64,000 nucleotides of DNA, taken from the NCBI GenBank assembly GCA_024196135.1, contig JAMQCK010000024.1, forward strand, positions 107,550 to 171,549, read 5' to 3'. The notes under the pieces are model-generated. The model made no database searches. It was given only the letters and a program-made list of their open reading frames with translations, and was not told the DNA's origin. Below are positions 46,888 through 57,800 of the stretch, piece after piece. Every line of letters begins with the position of its first letter. Positions within the stretch are counted from its first letter, which is position 1. This DNA is from Pleurotus ostreatus/Saccharomyces cerevisiae fusant. Lineage: Eukaryota > Opisthokonta. The position numbers and the translations under genes were made by a program.

Positions 46888-48558
46888 TCAAATGTAGTAC
46901 ATGACATGCAGTTGTCCTCTCCTCTCCCTATCGCGCACGACTGCCATCAGATGGACCATCCCTGTAATATCTGACGCTAAAGACGGAGGTGCGTTTTGCG
47001 CTTGTATTAATCGCAGGTTTGGGAAGACATCGGACAGGAATATGGCGAGGGAAACCATGGTCGGTGGTTGCCAGAGCGCATCGCCATTGGGCCCCACGAT
47101 AGTCAAGTGGCGCAGACGTCCTTGCATAATGCCTCTACCAGGGCGAGCTTCGAGGGATGTGAGGAGCGGCGAGGCATCCAGCGGCATGGCGAGGTGTTCC
47201 AAGCGCGGGCAATGCAAGGCAAGGGATAGCAAGGATATTGGGGTGATACGACTGGTGTGAGGGGTCGAAGAGGTCGGCGCGCTGGTCGATTGGTCGTCCG
47301 GGGTCATCCTCGTGCGGGGTACTATTTTCAAGTCCTTAAGCAAGGGCAAGGCCTTCGCGATGGTGTTCATCTGTTGATTGCTGAAACCCGCATATCCAGG
47401 CCAAGTCAAGGACAGCGTCTCCAAACGGCTGAAGACCAGAAGAGGACGTATATCGTCGAGTGTAAGGCTGAATAGGTCGCCGAGGGGAGTACAGTCCCCT
47501 AATTCCAGGCTGGACAGCTGTTTGGCACCGCAACCACGTATCACCGCAGAAACTAGCTGTGAGAAGTGTCGCTCGGGGTGCCCCTCCGATGACACCTGAT
47601 AGACGATGTTCAGCTTCTGAAGGCTCTGAGCATGTCCAAGCATCTCTATAAGCGGTAGGACGTCACCAAGGTTCGCCATGCCAAAGAAGTTTATGAGTGC
47701 CGGGAAGTAGGGGCCTCCATCAGCGCTGCATGAAACACCCTTCAAGGTCAAAGCCCCTACTGAGCGCAGAGCAGGCAGCTTGGAAAGTGCATGCACGCAC
47801 GCTCCCGAAGCATGATGCAGAGACACGCTTTCAAGGGCAGGGCATGAGCGGACGAGGGACGAGACAGCTGGATCCAGTTGCATTGCTTCGTCGCAGTTGA
47901 CATTTCTGATCGAGAGCCTCTTGAGCGCAGGACTCGCCAAAGCAGGCAGTGTCGCAGCCAACACGGAGCGCAGGTGTGCAGGGACATGATCGCTGACTGT
48001 GAGACGTACAAGGACACTGGGCAAGATGAAAGGGAGTTCCCGTCCCATGGCGTGAGGATCGCGGATATTCCAGCGTAGTTCGATCGCACGAGGACAGAAG
48101 GCGCGACTCATTCCTCTGCGCTGAGTGTATGACGACCAAAGGGACAGAATGTCCTCGGAGAAGTGGACAGCGAGAGCATCGGATCCTTCACCAGTCGTTG
48201 CCGTCGACTTGATGCGAGCACCGTACATGGCCACCCTGCGCCACTGGTCGTCGGTAGGAACATCCTGATCGGGATTCAGCTAGCGGAGGTCAGAAATTCA
48301 GAATGGCCGACGAATAGAAAACGCGATCCATACCTCCATAACCAGGTACCCATCCTTCTTGGTAAGCCGTACCGTGTTATGGGGCAGGACGTTAAGAAAC
48401 AAGTTGGGGATTGATTGCTCTTTCCAGAGCGCGTTTAAAGCCGAATCACTGAACAGGGTGCATGTCCGGGCAAGGGAGGCTCGAGTTTGCGGAGTGGCGT
48501 ATCTGAATATGAGGGAAATGGTGTATTTGTCCAGTCTCTGCAGCGCTGAAGGCATCAT
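46888..48558 (-). CDS. F-box-like / leucine-rich-repeat protein, paralogue A
   Basis: Two exons: 48558 to about 48332, then to 46888 after a short intron that turns YLVME into ELNPDQDVPTDDQWRRV; about 539 residues. The N-terminus MMPSALQRLDKYTISLIFRY followed by QTRASLARTCTLFSDSALNALWKEQ is a degenerate F-box that would bind Skp1 in SCF ubiquitin ligases. The rest has leucine-rich, repeat-like segments (LPALASPALKRLSIRNVNC, CPALESVSLHHAS, KQLSSLELGDCTPL, LLVFSRLETLSLTWPG, CPRLEHLAMPLDAS). Such genes are hugely expanded in Agaricomycetes and their substrates are mostly unknown. It is divergently paired with the similar gene at 49180-50812: both share an LxxLALHCPRLxxLxxPxDAS-type segment and the same overall plan. 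Confidence 0.82.
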
Positions 48559-48619
48559 GGACGAAGAAAGGAACGCGTCGCGTCGACGACGCGTGCAAGG
48601 TGCAGAAGAGTCACTGTCA

Positions 48620-49090
48620 CGGACTCGAGGCCCCCCGGCATCTCACCAAAATGTCCGATCCTAAATTCGGGATTTGGGGTCATTTCCGTCGCATAGATTT
48701 TGGCCGATTTTGAGGGGTTTCCGGCGCACTAAGATCGGACCTTCGCTTCAGGTGCACTTTCCGTCGCACTATGGATCAAACCTCGGCGGCGACGACCCTC
48801 CTTGACCACCGATTATGAGGCTCCGTAGGCGCTCTCAGGGGTGTTTGGCCCGTTGTGGTGGCTCGACGGGGGTCTAAGCTAACGAAATTTCGACGCGACC
48901 CCCGGATCCGGCGCACAATGGATCGAACCTGGGCAACGACAAGGCCCGAACGTCGCATTTTGGATCGAACCTACCTCGCAGTTTTGCCTGAATCCGGCGC
49001 ACTGGGATCAAACGTCGGCGCCTTTTGGGCCTTCAATCCGTCGCATTAAGATCGGACATTTTGGTGAGATGCCGGGGGGCCTCGGACTCG
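48620..49090. mobile_element. hAT-like non-autonomous element (MITE) with 8-bp target duplication
   Basis: The element spans 48628-49082 (455 bp). Its termini are inverted repeats: the 35 bases 48626-48660 match the reverse complement of 49050-49084 perfectly (outer end AGGCCCCCCGGCATCTCACC). Directly outside both termini lies the same octamer, CGGACTCG, at 48620-48627 and 49083-49090, an 8-bp target-site duplication as made by hAT-superfamily transposases. It encodes no transposase. Inside are six or seven degenerate direct copies of a word like CCGGCGCACTATGGATCAAA, plausible subterminal transposase-binding sites. It sits in the shared upstream region of two divergent F-box-like genes. The perfect termini and duplication suggest a recent insertion. 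Confidence 0.85.
48686..49057 (+). repeat. Degenerate direct repeats inside the MITE
   Basis: Related words of about 20-23 bp, all on the plus strand, start near 48686 (partial), 48721, 48761, 48908, 48951, 48994 and 49038. The consensus is roughly CC-G/T-GCGCA-C/T-n(3)-GATC-A/G-A/G-AC. The left terminal repeat carries the same GATCGGAC core in reverse orientation. Confidence 0.75.
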
Positions 49091-49179
49091 GAGCCGCGTC
49101 GTGACACATACTCGGACCGAACATCCGCACTCTAAATGCCATCATCACCGTGGTTGCTATTCACCTCCATCGCCGAACT

Positions 49180-50812
49180 ATGCATAAAGCTTTGCAAATC
49201 CCAGAGCTGCTCTCCATGATCTGCCAGTACCTAGATTCACGCTCGAAAGCCGACCTTGCTCAGACATGTCGCTACCTCCTCGAGCCCGCACTAGACGAAC
49301 TCTGGGCGCTACAGATCGCGGACACTACCATCCTCGGTGTCCTTCCCCCCAACTCGATAGGAACAGTGGAAGACGGAGACGATGTCACATTGGTAGGCTC
49401 ACGAAGGCTATCGCTCTAATTGATCGGACTCGACGGCTCTTCACAGGAATTCATCGATTATACGCCTTCGGACAAGGAATGGGACAGGATCTACTACTAC
49501 ACAAAACGAGTTCACATGCTCAATGTCGAGCTCAACCAGCGGAATGGTTGTCCGCCCCAATTTGCGCTCTCCGACAATTTTCTTCGTCAGTGGATAAGGT
49601 ACACACGGAAACGCGGGATAGGGCTGGCTTTGTATCCGAACGCTACCGACGTTCACTGGACGGTCGAAGGCCCACAGTCCTTGCAGCGCGACCAGATGAT
49701 ATGGCTTCCGTCCGGGATTACCTGCCTGACACTGGACCTCAAGTCTCTTGACCAACACTCCGCGCTCACCTTGGCGAATGCGTTGAACCCCCTCTCTAGA
49801 CGGAAGCTCGCGTCCTTGAGAAAGATATGCATCCAACAGCTCATGGTCCGCCCCATGGAACTGTCGGCTCTCGAACCTCTGATGCGCTCCCGTCCGGCCT
49901 TGAATGACGTCGGCTTCCTCAGCACGACGCCAGACTGCGTGCGGCAGCTCGCCACATTCCCCAATATGCGACATTTGAACGTAGGAAGTGTCGCTCTGTA
50001 CGGATCGAGAATGAATATCAGAAAACGAAACGAACCTCCAGATCATACCCGACTGGACGACGGTATCGTGTCTTCCTGGCGCCAGCTATGCAGTTCCCTC
50101 CCCCTCGAGACCTTGCGCGTGCGTTACCGTCCCCATGCTCTCCTACCTGCCGAAGCTCTCGTGCCCTTTTACCAAACCTTCGGCCAGTCGCTCAATCCTG
50201 CCCTTATAACCAGCTTGCGCCTCATCGCGTTGAGCACCCGAACGAGCGGCACAACTATCGTATCGCATGCTGAGGTCGACCACGAGCTCACGCGCGAACA
50301 CATCGCGCCGCTCATGGCGCTGCGCAACCTCCGCGAGCTCGAGATAGTCCCACGCGGATGGGTGAACATCGACGACGCGGAGGTGCTTGGAGGAACTGCG
50401 CTTTAGGCAAGGGCTTCCACGCTCGCACACATCGCCTGCAGAGGATAGGATTCCTACTCGGACAACGATAGCAGCGCTGTACGCGCTCGCCACCCACTGC
50501 CCTCGTTTACGCGTGCTCGAGCTGCCTTTCGACGCGTCCACTGTTCCTCCTGGTCCCACCACCACTTCCGCGGTACAGCACGCACTCAGAGAGCTACATC
50601 TTGGGGACACGGAATGGCAGGATACCCCAAGGCTCGCCGAGTTCCTGCTATCCGTATTTCCCCACCTGCGCGAAGTCGACTCACATGCTTCGCACTGGAT
50701 GGAGATGCGGGAAGGCGCCATAGACATATCCAGTCGCCCAGGACCTGCCCAGCAGCGATTGCGCGAGCTCAGGGGGCTGGTATCGCAAGGGCCAGCGGCG
50801 CCTATATCGTAG
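49180..50812 (+). CDS. F-box-like / leucine-rich-repeat protein, paralogue B
   Basis: Three exons close exactly in phase: 49180-49392, 49447-50382 and 50444-50812, giving 505 residues. The N-terminal F-box-like region reads MHKALQIPELLSMICQYLDS then ADLAQTCRYLLEPALDELW. Leucine-rich segments follow (LPSGITCLTLDLKSL, RKLASLRKICIQQL, LATFPNMRHLNVGSV, LPLETLRVRYRPHALL, LMALRNLRELEIVPRGW, THCPRLRVLELPFDAS). Intron 2 uses the acceptor GCAGAG; without it the frame stops at 50404, so a naive reading looks frameshifted. The order of motifs parallels the divergent neighbour at 46888-48558, and the hAT-like element lies between them. A role as an SCF adaptor is inferred only. Confidence 0.78.
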
Positions 50813-51442
50813 TTGGAGCTGGAGCTCCGCGAGCTTGATCTGTGTACCACCTTCTTGAGTAGGCTGGCATCGGACCGGTAGAGGTATAAAAGGGTTTAAG
50901 TATAGGAAGAGTTGTGCTCCACCTGTGCGGCTTCGGGGCCAAAAACTGGTTACCACCCTCCCCTCACAATTTTCTGAACCCCCTGGAAGCTTCCAAGATT
51001 GTATTAACAAGTCGATGAATTCCAAGAGAGCGTGCATAGCCGATCCGGCTGCGTATATACTACACATACGGCGCACGTATGCTGACCAGAATCGGGTACT
51101 GAATGTACATACAGAGTCCGAGGCGAGGGATAAGGATACAGCGCCCGATAGAAGGTACGCATACAGAGATCGTGAGGAGACGTGGTCATGGAGAACAGTG
51201 CATGAGATATTCAGCGAAGGTCACTCGTGAGACGCCACCTTGGGGCGGTCATCCGTATACTGAATGGGTGTCCTGGAGCGGTCGTGAGAGGGAGGGTTCT
51301 GGCGTCTCGATAATCACGAGGGTCATGGGGTGGCTTATGGGAGATCGTCGGTGCTGCCATGTTGGGGGTCGGCGCTAGAGGTTGCCAAGTCAGCTACCAA
51401 TGGGGAGGGCAACTGACAGGCGAACGCACCTGCGCGACGGGA
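50813..51442. other. Convergent intergenic region, no gene seen
   Basis: 630 bp between the 3' ends of the F-box-like gene and the small membrane-protein gene; short ORFs only. Confidence 0.5.
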
Positions 51443-52270
51443 TCACAGGCCCTCAATGAAGCGCGTGCCGCTCTCGAGCGACCGCATAGATTGCATGGAC
51501 TGCACCGAATGTGCTGATTCGGTGGAGAAGGGTCGGCTTGAGGGGTGAGGCCGGCGCGGTGCAGACTCTTCTGACCCGGTGTAACCTTCCATTGGCTGAG
51601 GGGATTGCGACCGGGGAGTAGCATCCCCTAGGCCTGGAGGTGTCGCCGTCTCTCTCGTCTCGGAGTCGTGGATATGTACGGAGGACTCAGACACGGTGGT
51701 CGCATACGAGCCCTTCGGTGGTCGGAAGGGCGTGTCGCGTGGGGTCCCATCGTATGCGGTGTCTTTGCCATTGTGGCGGAGGTCGCTCATGTCGTCGTCC
51801 CACTCATCGCCTGCCGCTTGCACGAAGCCACGCATGCGCGTCGCTTCCTGGTTGCGCTTGCGACCCTGGATGAGACGGCGGATGCGATCGAGGACCGATG
51901 GGGAGGGTGTGGTGGTCGACATGTCAGTAGCGGCGCGGTACTTGAAGTCGTATGCAGAGGCAGGGAGCTGGGTGTGTCGGTGGCGGCGCGCGCGACGTTC
52001 CTCGTCTGACTGGCTGTGGTCGCGAAGGAGGATGAAGACGGCGGTGCAAAGCACGACGACGACCACGGCAAGGACAACCACAAGTGCGATGAAGCCTGAA
52101 GGAAAGAGGTGAAATCAGCTGCCGTTCGGGTTTTGTTCCTCGTCCGGGAGCGGGGCGGGGTGACAGAAGCGGTCCCTGCGGAGCACGCGGTACGCACCTC
52201 CCTCTGAGCCGCCTATTTTGGGTGTGGCGCGCTTCAATGGTGGGGGTGTGTTTGTGACCTGAATGAACAT
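51443..52270 (-). CDS. Small single-pass membrane protein of unknown function
   Basis: Two exons: 52270 to about 52207 and about 52096 to 51443, joined as GGSEGG/FIALVVV. The result is about 239 residues. A 22-residue N-terminus without a signal peptide (MFIQVTNTPPPLKRATPKIG) precedes one long hydrophobic segment rich in Val (FIALVVVLAVVVVVLCTAVFILL). It is followed by a basic stop-transfer stretch (RRARRHRH). The remaining cytosolic-looking tail is polar, Ser/Pro/Thr-rich, with runs of basic (LDRIRRLIQGRKRNQ) and acidic residues and many possible phosphorylation sites. This layout is common in uncharacterised Agaricomycete membrane proteins; I do not recognise a family. It diverges from the haloacid-dehalogenase gene across only 184 bp. 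Confidence 0.72.
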
Positions 52271-52454
52271 GACTGGCGGGCGGCGTGGGGCGGGGACTGG
52301 CTAGTTGCGCATCCGCAGCAGCTGGCGATGGGAGAATACGGACCAACCAAGTCCCAGAGCAGAGCTTGGAGCGTCGTCGAGGAGAGAAGCAAGAGACGAG
52401 CCAGCTTCCGTCGCACGCATACCGGCGCACGCTTCCCCGCATCCATCCACGTGC

Positions 52455-53425
52455 ATGACGTCGCCGGGGAATCAAGTGACCTCCGCCTCCTCTCTTCGCA
52501 CGGTCATGACGCTCGCTGGCATCAAAGTCGTCCTGTTCGACTTGATGGGCACCTGTGTCGACTGGAAGTCCTCCATCGTCGCTGCCCTCCACGACTGCCC
52601 ACACGCACCTGGTATCCATCCGAACGACTACGAGGTGCTTGCGACCGACTGGCGCGCCGGTTTCTTCGAACGCATCCTAGCACTCTCGGGCCAACAATCC
52701 CCTGACATTGACGAGATACACCGCGACGTCTTGAATGCGCTTCTCAGTGATCGTGGCGTGTCAGAAGACGACTGGGACGCGGACGTCTGCGCGCGTCTCG
52801 TCGCTGCCTGGCACCATCAGCTACGTACTCAAACGCCTCAACTTCTGCCCTGAAGCCCACCTGACTGCTCGCTAGCCTGGCCGGACAGCGCCAATGGTCT
52901 GCGCAGGATTTCTGCGAAGTATCCGGCGTGAGCTACACCCTACAGGCGAGCTTGCAGGTTAGCTAACATCCAGTAGCGTGGTCTTGGCGAACGGTACGAC
53001 CAAGCTGCAGCTCGACATAGTGCGCTCAGCAGGCATCCATTTTGACGCTCTCTTCTCGTCGAAGCTCCTTGGATATACCAAGGTCAGTGATGTGGCTTCA
53101 CGAAAGGCAGCTTGGACCAACTCACGACAGCCTGATCCACGGATCTACGAGAAGGCGCTCGAGATGCTGGAATGCGTGCCCACGGAAGCGGTCATGGTTG
53201 CCGCCCACGCGTACGACCTGCGAGCCGCTGCCAAGCTGTTTGTCTTCCTCTGTGGTTTCTTCGCACTTGCTTATCCAGACTAGTGGCATCCGCACGATAT
53301 ACGTGCGGCGTTCGACGGAGGACCCGACAGAGGACATGAACGCTGTCCGCCATGACGTTGACTTCTTCGTAGACGGCACGACAGGCGACGGCCTGGGTGA
53401 GGTCGCAGGATTACTGAGTTGTTAA
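52455..53425 (+). CDS. Haloacid-dehalogenase-type HAD hydrolase
   Basis: Five exons (52455-52824, 52876-52927, 52974-53082, 53131-53237, 53284-53425) join in phase to 259 residues. Motif I with the nucleophile Asp is VVLFDLMGTCVDW, motif II is VVLANGTTKLQLD, the conserved Lys region is SSKLLGYTKPDPRIYEKAL (joined across an intron) and the acidic motif is VMVAAHAYDLRAAAKLGIRT. Length and motif spacing match L-2-haloacid dehalogenase-like proteins (type II), which hydrolyse halo-acids or small phosphoesters. An earlier in-frame ATG set begins MTSPGNQVTSASS; the second Met (MTLAGIKVVLF) at about 52506 may be the true start because the preceding residues are not conserved in the family. Confidence 0.9.
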
Positions 53426-54206
53426 GTGACAGGAAATCGACATGTATCTCGCTGAAGGTAGATCACCGCAAAGGTAGACGAGAGTCGGAAGCAAGCTTGA
53501 TCGTGACAGAGGGAGGGCACCGCCCTACTCCCACCGCATCCGCTGCGGCTACAATGCGCAGCGAGGTAGCCGATGATCATAACCATCGGAGAGATACGGA
53601 GCCTATGCCTTTACAAGCTACTCGCTGTACCTATAGCACATTTTTATTCCTCGCCGATCTTCATTCTGAGGTGCATTTCAGCAATCCCCATTTGGGTGCC
53701 CTTGTTCCTTCTCAAAGCAGACTTACCCACAAACCTTACCTTGCAAGTTCTTGTCACCCGAATCGTCTTTATCCACTGTCCTGGGCTTGCGATTGAGAAG
53801 AGGTTCATATTCATTGAGGGAGTGAGTCGTATTGTTAGGAATTTGTCTCCTCTAATAATGCTGTTATCGATGATGAGAGAAAACCGAAGGCGGACGGGGT
53901 AGGAGCCAAGCACCGTCACACTACTGGGAAGGAGACGGCTTGGGCAGACAATAACTGCCTCGCACTGGCCCTATAAATCAGCGCTGACGCCCAACGTGCT
54001 GCGAAGCCGCCTGGGTGCTTTCTTGACAGTCTATGTAAGTTCCGACGAACTTCCCTGATGTATACAAGACAAATTACATTTGGTGTGAGTACTGACCGTA
54101 CTTTTGCTTCTATGTAGATGATATAAGTGACAGCAATGCGATTATAGTCTGAGCTCCACAGCCCCGAGCGTAACGTCGTCCCGTAAGCTTCGCAAGGGGC
54201 CAACCA
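53426..54206. other. Intergenic region, no gene seen
   Basis: 781 bp between the HAD gene and the RIB1-like copy. No coding signal. From about 54050 rightwards it is similar to 63285 onwards, i.e. it includes the 3' flank of the duplicated RIB1 segment. Confidence 0.55.
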
Positions 54207-54780
54207 CTATTGTGTTAGCGCTCCGTCCATCCACAGAGGCAGCATGTGTCCCATCTTCAACACCTTTGTCCGCAGGTACTTGTCCAGGTCCTCGCCATGA
54301 ACTGCGCCGCCACCGATCAGCGTCGCACCAGCGGGGGCGTACTCCTCTGCTGGCGTGACTGGCAGTCCGTCCTCCGCCACCGCGCGCGCCTGCCAGCTGC
54401 GCGGGACCATCGGGACGCGCTCGACGACGCGCAAGCCCTCCGACTCGAGCGCCGCGACCTTGTCCGGGTTGTTCGTGAGCACGCGGACGCCGTCGGCGAG
54501 CCCGAGATCGCGCAGGATGGCGCCGGCGATGTCGTACGCGCGCTCGTCCGCGCGGTGGCCGAGCAGGAGGTTCGCGGCGACGGTGTCGTGGCCGATGTCC
54601 TGGAGGTTGTAGGCGCGGAGCTTGCTGAGGAGGCCGATGCCGCGGCCCTCCTGGCGGAGGTAGACGACAGCGCCGCGGCCGGCGCGGGCGATGCGGCGGA
54701 TGGCCTCGTCGAGCTGCTCGCCGCAGTCGCAGCGCTGGCTGCCGACGGTCTCGCCGGTGAAGCACTCGGAGTGGGGCGGT
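54050..54780. repeat. Left copy of a duplicated segment carrying the RIB1 3' part
   Basis: This stretch matches 63285-64000 in the same orientation. The 3' flank (about 54050-54206 against 63285-63439) is visibly diverged with small indels, whereas the coding part differs at only a handful of positions. The right copy is cut by the window end, so the true length is unknown. Confidence 0.9.
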
Positions 54781-54861
54781 AGAATGGTCCCCAGGTTGAT
54801 GCGAGTCTGGGGTGGAGGGGGAGAGGCGGCCGACGTACTCGCCGCGGGTGATGCGGTCCAT
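54207..54861 (-). pseudogene. RIB1: GTP cyclohydrolase II (RIB1) copy 1, probably broken
   Basis: GTP cyclohydrolase II opens GTP in the first step of riboflavin synthesis. The C-terminal catalytic region is intact: HSECFTGETVGSQRCDCGEQ with the three zinc cysteines, YLRQEGRGIGLLSKLRAYNL, LLLGHRADERAYDIAGAI, VLTNNPDKVAALE and a tail ending LPLWMDGALTQ. Just upstream the family segment MDRITRGEYVGRL (54861) is present but in a different frame, and the expected residues before HSEC (PLVR.H in relatives) are missing. No canonical intron rescues this. The sequence GCCCCACTCCGAG suggests loss of about 14 bp between two CACTC words, removing those residues and shifting frame. Further N-terminal sequence of the family was not found upstream. 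An unrecognised intron is the alternative. Compared with the copy at 63440, coding differences look synonymous. Confidence 0.65.
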
Positions 54862-57800
54862 GAGCGTCGAGGGAGCGGGGGCGTGGCGGGTCGACGAGGG
54901 CGAAGGACGACGGGTGGGAGGAGGGGGGAGTGAAAGGGGAGTGAGGGGGGACTCGGGTGTGGGCCATGCATTTGACGAGGGGGGAAGAGCGACAAGAAGG
55001 GCCTGACGTCCGTCTTCGATCCCCCCGAACTTGATGTCCGTCTTCAGCTCCCCCGCGTCGGACGAGGTCAGCGCGAAGGTGCCCGGCGGTGGCTCGCGCA
55101 GCTTGAAGCGGAGGCGCTGACTGCGAACTTGCTCTGCACCGCAGGCGAAGAAAACCTTCGTCGTCGAGCGGCTTCGGGTCGGAGTCGCGCGCGTAGGGGA
55201 CTGGACTGACGCGCGGGCCACTGAGGCAGCAGCGACCAGCAGCAGGGAGTCGGGCTCGGCGTCACGACGCGGTAGGGGGCGTCGGCGGCGGACTTGAGCG
55301 GGGTTCGCAGGCCCAGTCAAAAGTCGAGCAGGGCAGCGTCGGCGGCGAGCTCGGGGTGTCCGTGCATGGTGAGTATAAGTTACCAACGTTGCGAAGAGAG
55401 ATGGTGAGAGTGAAAGGTACGAGGGGAACGTCGAGAACGATGAAGACGTTGACGATCGCTGTGATTGAAGGCAAGCCGGATGAGTGAGCCGATGAAGCAG
55501 CCGCGAGGGCTGTCCCGTAAGCGCTGACATGGCAGCTCGCGGACGCTGACCTGGCCGCCACCCGCTGTGTACGGTGGACAACTCATCAGGCTTACGACAA
55601 CGTCGGGCAACGATTGGATCGGATGAGGCAGCTGTGGGGAGGCGGTTGAGAGTGGTACATGAGCCTTGTCGCTCGAGGGGTCGGGTCGGGGTCGAAGCAA
55701 GCCAGGACCGCCAAAGAAGGAGGAGGCTGACAGCGAGAAGCGGGCGCGTTGCACGTGATGCGTGCTGCGAATCGCGATGACGCGGGGTCGACGCAGCACT
55801 TGTCTCTTGCCGCGTCGCCTTTTGAGCGTGCAGCGTACTATGCGCTGGCCATTGTCCTTGCCTCGCGTTGGCGGCGCGGTGATGGGGCTGACCTCGCGGC
55901 GTCGCTTCTGGCTGGGCATCGGGGCGTGATGTGACTGAAGTTCAACCGTGGGCTTTCCTTTCTGGGTGGAATTCTGCGGTTTTGCAAGTCGGACCGCAAC
56001 GATGTTCGTTTCTCAAAAATCCTCGCCTTTCGCCGCCGGACCTCGCGGGCTTTGTAGGTCGTACACATTCAAGGTGAATTACCGCGGGATTTCGCGAGAT
56101 TCAGCCTAGAACTCGTCCTATGGCCTGCCCAAGTGCCCGATCTCGGAAATAAGCGTGACATGGGGTGCAGCGGGTCCGCGGGTGGGGTGTTTGATGTCGT
56201 TCAAGTTGGAGGTGGTGCATATTTGCTTGGACTCAGTCTTGTCACATTCTCCTGCCTCAGACAAGCCTCCTTCCCCCTCGATGATTTTTCTTTCCTCAAC
56301 TCACATGACTTGCCAAGTGTAGGCGGTTGAGGGCGTGAAGGGTTAGCACAGATTAGCCGACAGAAGGCAGAAGCTGTGAACAATGAGCTGCAATTTAGAG
56401 GCCGAGACACCGTGCAAAGTAGACATTTGAAGGACGAGATGCGATGAAACAAGCCAGGTGAAAGGCTTCCCAGACGTAAGGACGGGCGGACGGTAGAACA
56501 GCCGGTCAGGGATACTGGAGTCGAGAGCGGTGTACGGGCATCAGAGCCCTGAGTCAGAAGCGGAGGTTGAGAAGTCGAGTTGAAGCCATCAGGTTTGATG
56601 CATGAGTAGAGCGAGAACACCAATTGCGCAGACACATTGCGTGTTGATCTCGCTATACGACTAGAGACAGAGGAGCATAGATGTAAGACCAAGTGTAAAG
56701 TATAGTGCAATGACCTCGGGCAGATCCTCATGCTGTTGAGAAAGATTGCCACAATACAACAAGGACATCGAATGCAAGTATCTAAAATAGGGTATCTAAG
56801 GGTACAGTGAACCCGCGGCGGCCTTGAGACGGACATCATGAAGACAGCACGCATTCACAAGGACTCTTGAGAAGATGTTGAGCATAGTGGCGAGTGAGAT
56901 GGCGAGCCACCGGATCACCCAGGGGCTCAGAGTATGCGGGAGGGTAGAGAGACGTGCAAGGAGCCCATTGACAACTCGAATCCAGTCACCGTCGGCTGCT
57001 CGCTGGCATGACGAGTAGCAGTGGAGGGTCGGATAGCAGTCGAGAGATGCGCCGCACGCAGTTGTTCAGTGGACAGACATCGCCTGAGGGTGTCGTGTGC
57101 CGTGGGAGGATGATATGGAGGTGGCCGGCGTACTGCTTGTTGGAAGACGATATACATGTCGGGGAGGAAGCAAGGCCAGCGACTACATTCTAGATCGGAA
57201 TGAGCCAACACGTACACTGCCGATAAGCTGAAGACGCACCAGAACTCTACGCTCTGCGAACAACATTCTACACGCTCAACGCTCGACCCAAACCCGAAAT
57301 GAGAACACAGTGCTCGAGGAGCTTCACGGCGTGCGGTGGTGAGGCGGATGATACAGGAAGGGATAGTGGATTGACAAGTGTGATGTGGAGGTTGCAGACA
57401 GGCCGCGAACCTCAAGGAAGAGGAGAAGTGACGCGATGGCGTTTCCGCTGCGCTCGCATTGTTCGGGCGAGAGTCGACGTTGCAGGGTGAGAACACTGTA
57501 AGGCCAGCAGCGGTAACGTATCACGCCAAGAATCCCACGAACGGAGACGCGCTACCAGCCGTGACGGAGAACGTGGCCATCAGGGTCGAGGAGAAGTTCA
57601 GGAAAATGCCGGCCGGGAAGGACTTGAACAACGAGATTGACAACTCGACAACTCATCCCGTCGTCGTGCCTGATCAGCGCGCCTCGTCCGCGCTCTTGAC
57701 CAGAGAGCACGAGTTATGAGCGTCGCGCAATACATCCTTGACGCACACGAGATGCGTTGGCATTCACTAGACAGCGAGCGGTTGACGCGCCATCCTTCTC

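Noticed and set aside
50380..50410. Frameshift mutation in the plus-strand F-box-like gene
   Set aside because: A 61-nt GT..AG intron restores the frame exactly and matches the paralogue, so no mutation is needed.
54142..55581. A 479-codon open frame on the minus strand
   Set aside because: It overlaps the RIB1 catalytic frame in another phase and translates to Arg/Pro/Ser-rich sequence; open only because GC-rich DNA has few stops. It contains the short genuine segment MDRITRGEYVGRL but no full domain.
56201..56854. 217-codon minus-strand frame beginning MRAVFMMSVSRPP
   Set aside because: Composition (Ser, Leu, Cys-rich) and lack of splice-linked neighbours suggest a chance frame.
57459..57719. 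86-codon frame with natural-looking composition
   Set aside because: Too short and without a known family; may be a gene fragment, not supportable as a CDS.
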